Notes: generated by a model not told the origin, from the sequence alone. Shown: positions 33,079 to 42,620, numbered from the stretch's first letter. The stretch: 44,858 nt of DNA from Desulfobacterales bacterium (GCA_024226555.1 JAAELO010000330.1:1-44858); one strand, 5' to 3'. Made by a program: numbers and translations.

Positions 33079-33115
33079 AAAAAATTTACAAGGAACGACT
33101 CATAAACCTTGTAAA
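33079..33115 (-). terminator. Leader hairpin T1 before rimP
   Basis: TTTACAAGG / CCTTGTAAA (33107-33115 and 33085-33093) with a 13-base loop, followed on the minus strand by a T6 tract. With T2 it makes two successive terminator-like structures between the predicted promoter and rimP. Confidence 0.75.
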
Positions 33116-33142
33116 AGGGTTAAACAACCAAAGTCTCTGCAT
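33086..33142 (-). CDS. Possible 18-residue leader peptide overlapping T1
   Basis: An ATG at 33142 opens the frame MQRLWLFNPFTRFMSRSL, whose stop codon lies in the last stem arm of hairpin T1. Translation through it would disrupt T1. There is no good ribosome site and no homologous leader known to me, so this is a speculative reading. Confidence 0.2.
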   Translation of the reverse strand: MQRLWLFNPFTRFMSRSL

Positions 33143-33196
33143 ATTTAAACAAGAGTTTTAAATCTATTAATATACAGCTACATCAAACATCAGGGA

Positions 33197-33225
33197 TAAA
33201 TACAACATATTATTTCATATGTCAA
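33197..33225 (-). promoter_or_regulatory. Predicted promoter of rimP-nusA-infB
   Basis: Minus strand perfect -35 TTGACA (33225-33220), exact 17-bp spacer, -10 TATTTA (33202-33197). The start point near 33190 gives a leader of about 215 bases containing T1 and T2. Confidence 0.6.
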
Positions 33226-33465
33226 TAAATTATGGGGATTTAGAAAATATCAATAAAAATATTAATTATTTTTACATAAATATTTGAAAAATTAATATTT
33301 TTTATAAATTAGATCTGCTTTTTAATAGTTAGTATTATAAAATTTGAAATACTTAATTTATATGACTGATATAAAATATTACGAGAAATGGTTTATCCTC
33401 TGAATATGTTTTTATATTTCAAGGATAAACCTTTATTGTATAACAGTATTTCTCTATAAAAATAA
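33226..33465. other. Intergenic region after oppF
   Basis: AT-rich and noncoding. One long-loop hairpin, GGTTTATCCT / AGGATAAACC (about 33390-33431), lies after the oppF stop and may end the opp transcript, although it lacks a tight T run. Confidence 0.4.
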
Positions 33466-34485
33466 TTATGCAAACTTTTTAGAGATAAGTTCCTGAACTT
33501 CATCCTTCCTATGACAAGCAACTTTGTGATTCCCAATATCTTCAAGTACAGGTTCTTTTTTCTTACAAAGTTCAATTGCAAATGGACATCTTGTATGAAA
33601 TCTGCACCCTTCAGGCGGATTCAAAGGACTTGGAACATCACCTTTAAGAATTATTCTCTTTTTCTCAATATCAAGATCTGTACTTGGAATACCTGAAAGA
33701 AGTGCATTTGTATATGGATGAACAGGATTCTCGAAAAGCTTCTCAGTCTCAGCAATTTCTACAATTTTTCCAAGATACATAACAGCTATTCTTGTACTTA
33801 TATATTTCACCACAAGAAGGTGATGGGTAACAAACATGTAAGTCAGGTTCAGTTTTTTTCTTAAAGAATCCATCAGATTTAAAATTTGTGCCTGAACAGA
33901 CACATCTAATGCTGATGTTGGTTCATCAAGCACAAGAAATTCAGGATTTGTAGCAAGCGCCCTTGCTACAGCAATTCTCTGCCTTTGTCCACCAGAAAAT
34001 TCATGGGAGTACCTGTAGAGATGATTTCTTGTTAAACCAACCATCTCAAGCAACTCAACAACTCTATCTTCAAGAGCTTTACCTTTAATATTAGTGTTTT
34101 CAATTATAGGTTCGGCAATTATATTTTTAACAAGCATCCTCGGGTTCATCGATGTTGTTGGGTCCTGAAAAACCATCTGAAGTTTACTTCTAAGACCATT
34201 TTTCTTCATGTGTCTTGGCTTCATTCTGGCTATATCATAGGAGTCTTTATGATCTTTAGGATGGAATATAATTTCACCTGATGTTGGATCATGCAGCTTA
34301 ATGATTGCTTTTGATGTTGTGGTTTTCCCGCAACCCGATTCTCCAACAACGCCAAGACACTCACCCCTGTATATATCTAGATCAACTCCATCCAGTGCTT
34401 TTACTGAATTAATCTCTTTTTTGAAAACGCCTCCGTAAATCGGATAGTGTTTTTTTAAATTTTTAAGTTCTAATATTTTTTCCAT
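33466..34485 (-). CDS. oppF: Oligopeptide ABC transporter ATP-binding protein OppF
   Basis: 339 residues. Cytoplasmic ATPase of the peptide importer. Walker A GESGCGKTT, Q-loop MVFQDPTTSMNPR, signature FSGGQRQRIAVARAL, Walker B with D-loop LVLDEPTSALDVS, switch His in MFVTHHLLV. The C-terminal oligopeptide-transporter extension has GCRFHTRCPFAIELC, a cysteine-rich segment that carries an iron-sulfur cluster in some relatives. A GGAG inside the end of oppD lies 5-10 bases before the ATG; the gap to oppD is 5 bases. The first His of the usual THDL motif region reads THHL. Confidence 0.95.
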   Translation of the reverse strand: MEKILELKNLKKHYPIYGGVFKKEINSVKALDGVDLDIYRGECLGVVGESGCGKTTTSKAIIKLHDPTSGEIIFHPKDHKDSYDIARMKPRHMKKNGLRSKLQMVFQDPTTSMNPRMLVKNIIAEPIIENTNIKGKALEDRVVELLEMVGLTRNHLYRYSHEFSGGQRQRIAVARALATNPEFLVLDEPTSALDVSVQAQILNLMDSLRKKLNLTYMFVTHHLLVVKYISTRIAVMYLGKIVEIAETEKLFENPVHPYTNALLSGIPSTDLDIEKKRIILKGDVPSPLNPPEGCRFHTRCPFAIELCKKKEPVLEDIGNHKVACHRKDEVQELISKKFA

Positions 34486-34490
34486 CTTAC

Positions 34491-35642
34491 TTATTTATCT
34501 CCAAACAGGTGACAAGCAACACTGTGATTTTTTCCAATTTCTAACAGGTTTGGAACCTCTTTATCACAAATATCCATCCTATGCTTACATCGTGGGTGGA
34601 ATCTACAACCAGCCGGAGGTGTTACAAGATTTGGCACATTACCTTCAATGGTCTTAAGAGCTCCTTCCTGATGAAATTTTGGAACCGATTCCAAAAGTGC
34701 TTTTGTATAAGGGTGACTTGGGTTGCCGAATAACTCTCTGGACTCTGCAACTTCACATAAGCTTCCCGCATACATAACACCAACCCGATCGCATGTTTCT
34801 GCCACCACACCTAAATCGTGTGTTATTAACAATATGGATGATATATGTTTCTTTTTAAGGTCTTTTAAAAGCTCAAGTATCTGCGCCTGAATAGTAACAT
34901 CAAGATTTGATGTTGCCTCATCTGCAATCAGAAGCATTGGGCTACAGGCAAGAGCGATAGCTATAACTATTCTTTGTTTCATACCACCAGACAGGTTATG
35001 TGGAAATTGAACTGCAATATCTTCAGCATGAGGAATTCCAAGTTTACTGATAATTTCAACAGCTCTTTTAAAAGCTTCCTGTCTGATTAGAAAATCCCAT
35101 CTGTTTAAAAGTGGAATATGACTAAGAAGTTTGAAAACAAAAGCATTTTCATCTTCATGATATTTCTTATACAGATTCTTAAATATTCCCTTAAAAGGAA
35201 CTTTACAATCCTGTGCATTTAGTCTTTCAAGGGAAGCTTCGCTTAAGGACTTTTTTCTGTGAAACAGGAAGCTTTCAGCAACCTGTTCACCTATGGACAT
35301 AATTGGGTTTAATGCGGCATTTGGTTCCTGGAAAATCATAGATATCTGGTCACCACAACAGCTTTGCATGTAGGATTCAGATTGCTGTAATAGATCAACC
35401 GCTTCCTGTTCGCCATTTTCATCCAGAAAAAGAAGGACTTTTCCACTCTCAACCTTTCCCGGAGATTGTATAATTCTCATCATTGAGCGCACAGTAACGC
35501 TTTTACCACAACCTGATTCACCAACCAGACCAAACGTCTCTCCATGATTTACAGTGATACAAACATCATTAAGAGCTTTAACAACCCCTTCGTATGTATA
35601 AAAATTTGTTCTAAGGTTTTCTGTTTCTATTATTTTTTTCAT
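34491..35642 (-). CDS. oppD: Oligopeptide ABC transporter ATP-binding protein OppD, with insertion
   Basis: 383 residues, longer than the usual 320-340. Walker A GESGCGKS, Q-loop IFQEPNAALNP, signature LSGGMKQRIVIAIAL, switch LLITHDLGVV and the C-terminal GCRFHPRCKHRMDIC segment are intact. An extra block of about 45 residues (roughly 150-200, with CKVPFKGIFKNLYKKYHEDE) lies between Q-loop and signature; I recall similar inserts in archaeal OppD proteins. The Walker B/D-loop reads LLIADEATSNLDVT, where DEPTTALD is usual. Starts two bases after oppC. Confidence 0.95.
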   Translation of the reverse strand: MKKIIETENLRTNFYTYEGVVKALNDVCITVNHGETFGLVGESGCGKSVTVRSMMRIIQSPGKVESGKVLLFLDENGEQEAVDLLQQSESYMQSCCGDQISMIFQEPNAALNPIMSIGEQVAESFLFHRKKSLSEASLERLNAQDCKVPFKGIFKNLYKKYHEDENAFVFKLLSHIPLLNRWDFLIRQEAFKRAVEIISKLGIPHAEDIAVQFPHNLSGGMKQRIVIAIALACSPMLLIADEATSNLDVTIQAQILELLKDLKKKHISSILLITHDLGVVAETCDRVGVMYAGSLCEVAESRELFGNPSHPYTKALLESVPKFHQEGALKTIEGNVPNLVTPPAGCRFHPRCKHRMDICDKEVPNLLEIGKNHSVACHLFGDK

Positions 35643-35644
35643 TA

Positions 35645-36553
35645 TTATTGTCTTCTCATTTTTGGATCAAAAGCGTCTCTTAATGCATCACCAATAAGAT
35701 TCCAAGCCAATACAAACAGTATTATACAACCACCTGGAAATATTATCGTGTGCCAGTACTTAAACATCTCTCCTGTTGGACCAACAATATAGTTTCTTGC
35801 CTGGGCAACCATTGATCCCCAATCTGCATAGCCTGTGGGAGCTCCCAATCCTAAAAAACTCAGAAAGGAGGCTGTAATAACCAGAGACCCTATATCCATA
35901 AAGGCAATAACCATAACCGGATAAATTCCGTTAGGTATTATATGTCTGAGCATAATCTTTATATCAGACACACCCATAACTTTAGCAGCGTGAATGAAAT
36001 CCTGATCACGAAGTGTTAGAATTGAGGCTCGCATAACGCGAACATAGTTCCTCCACTCCACCATTATGAGTGCAATAATCACATATTTAATGTCCCTTTC
36101 AAAAGCAACTACAATTGCCATAGCAAGCACCAGAAGGGGAACAGAAAAAACAATATCCACAAACCTCATGATTATTTCATCCACAAGCCCCCCGTAAAAA
36201 CCTGCTATAACTCCAAGCATGACACCAATTAATGCGGCTATTGAAACAACGAAAAGCCCAACTTTAAATGCTGTTCGGGTCCCCCAAACAACACCATAAA
36301 AAATATCATATTGCCCCGATGTCGTTCCCATGAGATGTTCTGCTGAAGGTTGTTTAGGTGTTGCAGAAAAACCTTCATGTGGCACAATATAGGGATTATG
36401 GGATTTAGTGTTTGGAGGTGCAAGCTGAGGTGCAAAAATTGCAACAACTATAAAAAACAGCAGAAGAGAAAACCCAATTATTGCTGAAGGATTTGTAAAA
36501 ATCCTGTTAAGTGTAAATTTTAATTCTTTAATTTTTGGATGGTTCTTTATCAT
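35645..36553 (-). CDS. oppC: Oligopeptide ABC transporter permease OppC
   Basis: 302 residues. Inner-membrane permease. The first membrane helix is near residues 20-42 (IIGFSLLLFFIVVAIFAP), followed by an outer loop with HLMGTTSGQYDIFYGVVWGT and then five more helices. The EAA-type cytoplasmic loop for the ATPases is RDQDFIHAAKVMGVSDIKIM with HIIPNGIYPV. The C-terminus GDALRDAFDPKMRRQ is typical of DppC/OppC. It lies 17 bases after oppB. Confidence 0.95.
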   Translation of the reverse strand: MIKNHPKIKELKFTLNRIFTNPSAIIGFSLLLFFIVVAIFAPQLAPPNTKSHNPYIVPHEGFSATPKQPSAEHLMGTTSGQYDIFYGVVWGTRTAFKVGLFVVSIAALIGVMLGVIAGFYGGLVDEIIMRFVDIVFSVPLLVLAMAIVVAFERDIKYVIIALIMVEWRNYVRVMRASILTLRDQDFIHAAKVMGVSDIKIMLRHIIPNGIYPVMVIAFMDIGSLVITASFLSFLGLGAPTGYADWGSMVAQARNYIVGPTGEMFKYWHTIIFPGGCIILFVLAWNLIGDALRDAFDPKMRRQ

Positions 36554-36570
36554 AATTATAATCTCAATAC

Positions 36571-37632
36571 TTAAGTTAGCCTTATTCTAGGATCTATGTA
36601 TGCGTAAAGAAGGTCAATTATCAGATTTGTTACTACAAAAATAACTGCCATAAAAAGACACATAAACATAATGACACTGGTATCAAGTTTCAGAGCTGCA
36701 TGAGCCAGCCAGTTACCGATCCCGTGCCTGTTGAAAATCATCTCCACAGCAATACTACCTTCCATAGATAGTGCTGCCAGTTGTCCTGCGATAGTAATTA
36801 CTGGAATAAGAGCATTTCTTTTTACATGTTTATTGAATATTGTTTTACTGTCCACACCCTTTGCCTGTGCAGTGATAACATAATCCTTTGAGATCTCCTC
36901 AACCATGCTTGATCTCATGACTCTCATAAGAATAGCAACAATTACAATAACCTGCGTTAAAACCGGAAGAAAAAGATGTTTAATAGCATCCCAAGTAATA
37001 CCAAACTCTCCATTCAAAATACCATCAATCGTATACATACCTGTATATTTTATATACTTATCCGGATTATCCAGTATAAAAGCTTCAATATTGGCACTTA
37101 GCATAGCTGGTTCAAACAAACCGAACTTACCATAAAAAATCATCAACAAAATAAGGGCAAAAAGAAATGTAGGAAGAGACCATCCTATAATTGCCAGGAT
37201 TCTTGTGACGTGGTCGTAAGTGGTATTTCTTTTGATTCCTGCCTGTTTACCAAGCCATATCCCTATTATTATAAAAAGAGGAACCACAAAAAGGTTGAGC
37301 TCAATGGTTATGGGCAGATAATGTAAAAATGCATCCCATACAGGCCTTGCAGCAACAATTGAATATCCAAAATTACCCATTGCTATCTCTTTGAGATATC
37401 TTACATACTGAACAGGATATGGATCATTTAAACCATATTTTTTTTTCAACTCTGGAATATCTTTAGCCTGCTGGGGAGAATCAACATAGAGCATTGCCCT
37501 TCTGTCAGGACCGTAAGAATATTGAATTGTGAAAACGAGTAGCGAAACACCAAAAATGACAAAAAACAAAAAAAATAATCTTCTTATAATATATGCTTGC
37601 AAAATATTTACCAATTTATGGGTACTGAGCAT
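36571..37632 (-). CDS. oppB: Oligopeptide ABC transporter permease OppB
   Basis: 353 residues. The partner permease. The N-terminal helix (YIIRRLFFLFFVIFGVSLLV) is followed by the periplasmic segment PGDPxxx-like with YGLNDPYPVQYVRYLKEIAM and GNFGYSI. The EAA loop SKDYVITAQAKGVDSKTIFN, then HVKRNALIPV, contacts the ATPases. It ends DLLYAYIDPRIRLT. A loop of about 50 residues (MLSANIEAFILDNPDKYIKY onward) between helices makes it longer than typical OppB. The ribosome site is weak and a TTG about 14 codons in is an alternative start. Confidence 0.93.
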   Translation of the reverse strand: MLSTHKLVNILQAYIIRRLFFLFFVIFGVSLLVFTIQYSYGPDRRAMLYVDSPQQAKDIPELKKKYGLNDPYPVQYVRYLKEIAMGNFGYSIVAARPVWDAFLHYLPITIELNLFVVPLFIIIGIWLGKQAGIKRNTTYDHVTRILAIIGWSLPTFLFALILLMIFYGKFGLFEPAMLSANIEAFILDNPDKYIKYTGMYTIDGILNGEFGITWDAIKHLFLPVLTQVIVIVAILMRVMRSSMVEEISKDYVITAQAKGVDSKTIFNKHVKRNALIPVITIAGQLAALSMEGSIAVEMIFNRHGIGNWLAHAALKLDTSVIMFMCLFMAVIFVVTNLIIDLLYAYIDPRIRLT

Positions 37633-37709
37633 TTTGCAGGTCTTTTAGATCCATTAAAATAATTAACAGGTAAAAAAGAACTTCAAGTTATTCAGCACCA
37701 CAATTTAAG

Positions 37710-37728
37710 GTGCGGGCATTGCCCGCAC
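37710..37728 (-). terminator. Strong hairpin between oppA and oppB
   Basis: GTGCGGGC (37710-37717) / GCCCGCAC (37721-37728) with a 3-base loop. There is no T run on either side. It is likely a 3'-end stabiliser or partial terminator that lets the binding-protein mRNA exceed that of the permeases. Confidence 0.6.
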
Positions 37729-37775
37729 TTGTTATATCAAATTACCTTAAGAAAAATATCCTTTTAAGGTGCTGA

Positions 37776-39545
37776 TTACTTTTTAGAAATTGCCTTTAGA
37801 TCTTCAGCAGCATCTGTATCAATTGAGTTTGGAACAAAACCCATTACATTATCTCTGTAAGCACGGGTTACGATCTGCTGGTATAGTGGAACTGCTAAAG
37901 CTTCTTTATACCAAAGATCCTGAAGATTATGGTAGATAACTTTTCTTTTAGAAGGTTCAGTAGTCTGAATTCCAAGAGTCGCAAGCTTATCAACACGGGC
38001 ATTTTTGTATGCCATGTATCTTCCATAAACACCTTCAGAGTGCATCATGGTATATACGAAGTTGTGAGGATCTGCATAATCAGCACCCCAGCCAATCAAA
38101 AACATTGGGAACTTATATGCTCTGTATTGAATAGTGTAATCTTTCCAGTCCACTGTTCTTACTTCAATTTTAAATTTTGGATTTAGAGAGGATACGTTTT
38201 CAGCAAGCATCATTGCAGCAGCTTTTCTCATGTCATTACCAGTATTATGGGTAATAACCATTTTAAATCCTTTTTCCCAGACTTTTCCGCCCCAGGCTTT
38301 TTTCATATACTCTTTTGATTTTTCAAGATCAAAAGCATAAAATGGAAGATTTTCTCTGTGGTATGGAAGACCTTTAATGTTTGGACTGGTTGGAAGTACC
38401 ACCATTCCACTGAAAACATCTTTTTTATATGTTTGTCTGTCCATTGCATGCAAAAACGCTTTTCGAACATTTATATCTTTAAAAAAAGTTGGCGGGATAC
38501 CATTTCCATCCAGCTTACCACTACCAATACTTGTGTTTCCTCTTGGATCAACGTTCTGGCAGAAAAAAGCCATTGTTACTGAAAGAAGTGGTACATCATA
38601 TGTTTTAACACCCTTCATAGCTTTAACTTCTGATAGATAGTTTGTATCTACCTGGGCACGATCTGCATCACCATTGTGAAGCATTAGCTTTCTGGTACTC
38701 CACTCGGAAACATTCTTAAAAATTGCTGTTTTTATTTGTGGTTTTCCACCCCAGTAAGTATCAAATCTTTCAAAAACAAACTGTTTACCTGGCTCCCAGC
38801 TTTTTAGTGAATAAGCACCTGTTCCGTTTGCTATTTTTTTCAGGGGTTCATAACCTGGTTTAGGGTCATTAAATTTTGATGCATTTGCAATATTGCCATC
38901 CCAGCATTTATTTGCAATTGCCCATTTTTTACTTAAAATAATTGATGATGTATATGTTAGAATACTCATAAAAGGAGGATATGCTGTGGGAAGATGAAAA
39001 ACCACTGTATCACCTTTTGCTTCAACACATTTGTCTATTTTTTCAAAAATTCCTGGGATTATTTTTTCATTTTTTCTTGTTACTCCAGATCCTGTAAGAG
39101 CTTCAAGGAGCATCCACATTGGACCACCGGCAGAATCTGCGATCATATTACGTTTAAAAGAGTAAACAACATCTTCAGGTGTAACTTCACCGCCCTGATG
39201 ATATTTCACACCTTTTCTGATTTTAAAAGTGTATGTTTTACCATCTTTTGAAATTCCGCCATTTTCAACTGTTGGTACCTCAGAGGCAATCATTGGCTTA
39301 AATTTATCTGTGGCTGATCCAGCAAAGTAAATTAAAGGTTCATAAAGATTCATCAACCTTTGCCTTCCAACATTATCATAGCATACTGATGGATCCAGCG
39401 AACGAAGAGTTCCATATTCAACTAAAACAAAAGTATCCTTATTTTTAACTTTAACCTTTTTTTCAACTTTACTTTCACCACAACCTATCAAAACAATCCC
39501 TGCTGCTATACAAAATGCAAGAATCCATAGTAATTTTGTCTTCAT
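37776..39545 (-). CDS. oppA: Oligopeptide-binding lipoprotein OppA
   Basis: About 589 residues from the third of three consecutive ATGs; AGGGGG abuts the first, so the third has the best spacing. A lipoprotein signal (MKTKLLWILAFCIAAGIVLI) ends at the lipobox LIGC, making the Cys the lipidated residue. The mature part is an SBP_bac_5 peptide-binding protein, with RSLDPSVCYDNVGRQRLMNLY, GKTYTFKIRKGVKYHQGGEV, PEDVVYSFKR and NGTGAYSLKSWEPGKQFVFE. It captures peptides (or nickel/opine-like ligands in relatives) for OppBCDF. First gene of the operon. Confidence 0.94.
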   Translation of the reverse strand: MKTKLLWILAFCIAAGIVLIGCGESKVEKKVKVKNKDTFVLVEYGTLRSLDPSVCYDNVGRQRLMNLYEPLIYFAGSATDKFKPMIASEVPTVENGGISKDGKTYTFKIRKGVKYHQGGEVTPEDVVYSFKRNMIADSAGGPMWMLLEALTGSGVTRKNEKIIPGIFEKIDKCVEAKGDTVVFHLPTAYPPFMSILTYTSSIILSKKWAIANKCWDGNIANASKFNDPKPGYEPLKKIANGTGAYSLKSWEPGKQFVFERFDTYWGGKPQIKTAIFKNVSEWSTRKLMLHNGDADRAQVDTNYLSEVKAMKGVKTYDVPLLSVTMAFFCQNVDPRGNTSIGSGKLDGNGIPPTFFKDINVRKAFLHAMDRQTYKKDVFSGMVVLPTSPNIKGLPYHRENLPFYAFDLEKSKEYMKKAWGGKVWEKGFKMVITHNTGNDMRKAAAMMLAENVSSLNPKFKIEVRTVDWKDYTIQYRAYKFPMFLIGWGADYADPHNFVYTMMHSEGVYGRYMAYKNARVDKLATLGIQTTEPSKRKVIYHNLQDLWYKEALAVPLYQQIVTRAYRDNVMGFVPNSIDTDAAEDLKAISKK

Positions 39546-39709
39546 CATCATCCCCCTGATTTTGAGTTTTAAATTATATCTTTAAAAATTGAACTTAAAT
39601 TTGCACAACAGTTCCCAAGAGTTATGGAAAACATAGTACTTGCTCTTTACCCGTTAAACAAGCAAATGTTAACTCACAGAAATTAACATCGTGAAATTTA
39701 TTGAATCTT

Positions 39710-41938
39710 TTATGCTTTATTTTCTATCATATTGTTCAACTCCATGCAAAGGTTTGATGAGGTTAAAACTCTTTTTCTGTTAACTGAGGAAACGGGTACA
39801 ACTCCCATAAGTGAATTTGTAAGGATTAAGCCACAATCACTTGAGATATCCCTAAGAAATATTTTTTCATTTTTATGCTTAAATCCCATTTTTAGAAGAC
39901 ATTCTATAATTTTTTTAACAATTGTTCCAAAAAGCTGATGTTCTGAAACAGGTGTTACAAATTCATTGTCTTTTAACAATATTATATTTGCTGTATTGGT
40001 CTCTGAAACAGACCCATCGGTATTTAAAATAACTGCTTCATCAAATCCGTTTTTTTTGGCCCATTTTTCCGCCTCATAATAATACATATAGTTCATAGTC
40101 TTGAAATCTGACAAGTAATTATGTCTTGGAAATTCAAAAACGCCAATATCCAGAGATTCCTTATTCAAGAGCTTAAGTCTGTGGGTATATTTTCGGGCAG
40201 TAACAATAAAATTGTCATCATAGGGCTTACTGTCAGAAGAACCTTTAGAAACAGCAATTTTTATCGCGCATGTTTCACTTAAAAGATCATTCTTTTCAAG
40301 AACTGACCCAATTACATCGATCCATGTAATATCCGGAATTCTACCGAGAAACTTAAGAGCTGCTCTGTTTAACCTTTCGATGTGTTCATCCAGATAGTAT
40401 ATATGTCCATTTTTTGTAAGGATTGTTTCAAAAAAACCATGTCCATATTGGAAACCTGTTGTTGTTACAGGAATAGTCGCATTCTCAGATTTAACCAATT
40501 TCCCATTTAACCATATATATTCGAATTCAATATCTTTTTCACCGGATATTGCTTCAAAAAAAGTTCTGCCCTTATGAAGTGTTTCTTCATATTCATCATC
40601 CGGATCTGAGTCATAAACAATACCTCCTCCCACTGAGAAAAAAACAGAATCATTTATAATTGTTGCTGTTCTGATTGCTATGGAAAAATCCATAGTATCA
40701 TGAAAACTGATATAGCCAATTGATCCAGTATAAATATGTCGCCTTACCGACTCTAATTCATCAATTATCTCCATGGATCTGATTTTAGGACACCCTGTTA
40801 TAGATCCACCCGGAAATGTTGCCTTAATGAGGTCCGTAGAATCTTTGTCCTTTGCAAGCTCTCCCTCTACGATTGAAACAAGGTGATATACATTCTGGTA
40901 AGCCTCTACTTTCTTGTGTTCTTTTACTCCTACAGTTCCGCCATCACAAACTTTTCCGATATCATTTCTTAAAAGATCAACAATCATTGAAAGTTCTGCA
41001 TCATCTTTTTTAGATTTTAAAAGATCATTTCTTAAGCTTTGATCTTCAGTCTGAGTTTTTCCCCTTGGTCTGGTCCCCTTAATGGGCCTTGTTTCGACAA
41101 AACTTCCATTTTGTGTAACAAATCTTTCCGGTGATGTGGATACTATATAATGATCATTACAATTTAAATATGAAAAGAAAGGAGCGGGGTTTTTCTCATA
41201 TAATTTTTTGAATAAGCTAAATGGATTACCTGAAAAATCGGTTTTAAATCTCTGTGACATATTGACCTGATAAACATGCCCCTCCTTAATATACTCCTTT
41301 ATCTTATCTACTTTTTGAACATATTCATTCCTTGAAAAATTCGATTTCAGACCTTTTAAACCTGCACTAAAACTTTTTTGTCTATCTTTCTTTCTGTTTT
41401 CATAGAACTCTTTGAGATCAAATTCAGTACCGGATATTTTTCCATCTCTTTTAATTTTGACAAGAGTTGTATGGTCTCCTTTTTTATCATGGATAAAGAG
41501 GATAGTTGGGATGTTAAAAAGCATATGGGGTAGTTCAAGTTCATCAACTGATGTTCTTGGCAATTTTTCAATCATATCTTTCAAATCGTATGAGAGATAA
41601 CCAAAGAGGCCTGATATAACAGGAAGCCCGTCCTTAAAAGTTTTAAAATGCTGTGTAATTATTTTCAGAGTTTCAAAGGGGTCGCTCTTTATTTGATATG
41701 TTGTATCATCTATGGAAACCTCAATCTCTTCGTATCTGGATTTAATATAAAAAAAAGGGTTCGATGAAATTATATCATAGCGTGAACTATCATTCTCACT
41801 ACCACTAAGCAGTACAGTTGTTCCTGTTGTTTCAGCAAACATTCCTGCAAAATCTATAAATGAACAAGGTAGATTAAACGCCTCTTTTTCAATTGTTATT
41901 TCCCCTGTTTTTTCAAGTATTTCTGATAATTTTAACAT
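39710..41938 (-). CDS. pabBC: Fused aminodeoxychorismate synthase component I and aminodeoxychorismate lyase
   Basis: 742 residues. Residues 1 to about 465 are a chorismate-binding PabB: ISGLFGYLSYDL, YQVNMSQRFK, VSTSPERFV, ETRPIKGTRPRGK, ELSMIVDLLRNDIGKVC and PGGSITGCPKIRSMEII. Residues about 475-742 are a class IV PLP lyase (PabC): WLNGKLVKSENATIPVTTTG, QYGHGFFETILT, the PLP-Lys region FKTMNYMYYY, and VSETNTANIILL. Together they convert chorismate to 4-amino-4-deoxychorismate and then to p-aminobenzoate and pyruvate, for folate. PGGSITGCPK has the Lys typical of PabB. Coupled to pabA through TAATG overlap. Confidence 0.93.
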   Translation of the reverse strand: MLKLSEILEKTGEITIEKEAFNLPCSFIDFAGMFAETTGTTVLLSGSENDSSRYDIISSNPFFYIKSRYEEIEVSIDDTTYQIKSDPFETLKIITQHFKTFKDGLPVISGLFGYLSYDLKDMIEKLPRTSVDELELPHMLFNIPTILFIHDKKGDHTTLVKIKRDGKISGTEFDLKEFYENRKKDRQKSFSAGLKGLKSNFSRNEYVQKVDKIKEYIKEGHVYQVNMSQRFKTDFSGNPFSLFKKLYEKNPAPFFSYLNCNDHYIVSTSPERFVTQNGSFVETRPIKGTRPRGKTQTEDQSLRNDLLKSKKDDAELSMIVDLLRNDIGKVCDGGTVGVKEHKKVEAYQNVYHLVSIVEGELAKDKDSTDLIKATFPGGSITGCPKIRSMEIIDELESVRRHIYTGSIGYISFHDTMDFSIAIRTATIINDSVFFSVGGGIVYDSDPDDEYEETLHKGRTFFEAISGEKDIEFEYIWLNGKLVKSENATIPVTTTGFQYGHGFFETILTKNGHIYYLDEHIERLNRAALKFLGRIPDITWIDVIGSVLEKNDLLSETCAIKIAVSKGSSDSKPYDDNFIVTARKYTHRLKLLNKESLDIGVFEFPRHNYLSDFKTMNYMYYYEAEKWAKKNGFDEAVILNTDGSVSETNTANIILLKDNEFVTPVSEHQLFGTIVKKIIECLLKMGFKHKNEKIFLRDISSDCGLILTNSLMGVVPVSSVNRKRVLTSSNLCMELNNMIENKA

Positions 41939-42513
41939 TATGCTTTTAGAACACCTTTATTTAAGAAGTTTTCAATTATCTTTTCCCCATATTCAGTCAT
42001 AAAGCTCTCAGGGTGAAACTGAACGCCATAAAGTGTTTCCGTTTTATGCTGAAATCCCATAACTATAGAACCCGTATGGGCAGTTTCAACAAGATCTCCA
42101 TTTTTTCTTTCAACAACAAGGGAGTGATACCTGGCAGCATTAAAAGATTCCGGGATATTTTCAAAAATACCATTTCCAGTGTGTCTTACCTCACTTATTT
42201 TCCCGTGAACAGGGATCTCAGCTTTAATGGTCCTTCCTCCAAAAGCCTCATTAATGCACTGCATACCTAGACATACTCCCAATACCGGAATTTTCTTATA
42301 AAATTCTAAAATCAGGGGGACAGATATTCCTGAATGGGTTGGAGATTTAGGTCCGGGGCTAATAAGAATATAATCAGGATCTATTTTTTTGGCATCATCA
42401 AGAGTTAAGTCGTCACTTCTCTTTACATGAATTGAAAGGTCGTAGAGTTTAAACATCTGAACTAGATTATAGGTAAAAGAGTCATAATTATCGATAACAA
42501 GCAGCTTGGCCAT
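41938..42513 (-). CDS. pabA: Glutamine amidotransferase component II (PabA/TrpG)
   Basis: 191 residues, class I amidotransferase that supplies ammonia to its partner. Catalytic Cys in GVCLGMQCINEAFGG, catalytic His/Glu in GVQFHPESFMTEYG, oxyanion motif LISPGPKSPTHSG. PabA and TrpG are indistinguishable by sequence; the pabB-pabC fusion immediately downstream favours folate, though it could serve both pathways. A strong GGGAGAGG site lies ahead of the ATG. Confidence 0.95.
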   Translation of the reverse strand: MAKLLVIDNYDSFTYNLVQMFKLYDLSIHVKRSDDLTLDDAKKIDPDYILISPGPKSPTHSGISVPLILEFYKKIPVLGVCLGMQCINEAFGGRTIKAEIPVHGKISEVRHTGNGIFENIPESFNAARYHSLVVERKNGDLVETAHTGSIVMGFQHKTETLYGVQFHPESFMTEYGEKIIENFLNKGVLKA

Positions 42514-42591
42514 ACCTCTCCCTCAATAATAGAATATTATTTTGAAGAGCCTGGGTGGCTTAAGCCTATTACATAACTCTTGTTTCTATTT

Positions 42592-42620
42592 TTGATATAT
42601 AAATGCATATCAAAAGTCAA
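42592..42620 (-). promoter_or_regulatory. Possible pabA operon promoter
   Basis: Minus strand -35 TTGACT (42620-42615), 17-bp spacer, -10-like TATCAA (42597-42592), about 80 bases before pabA. Confidence 0.4.
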
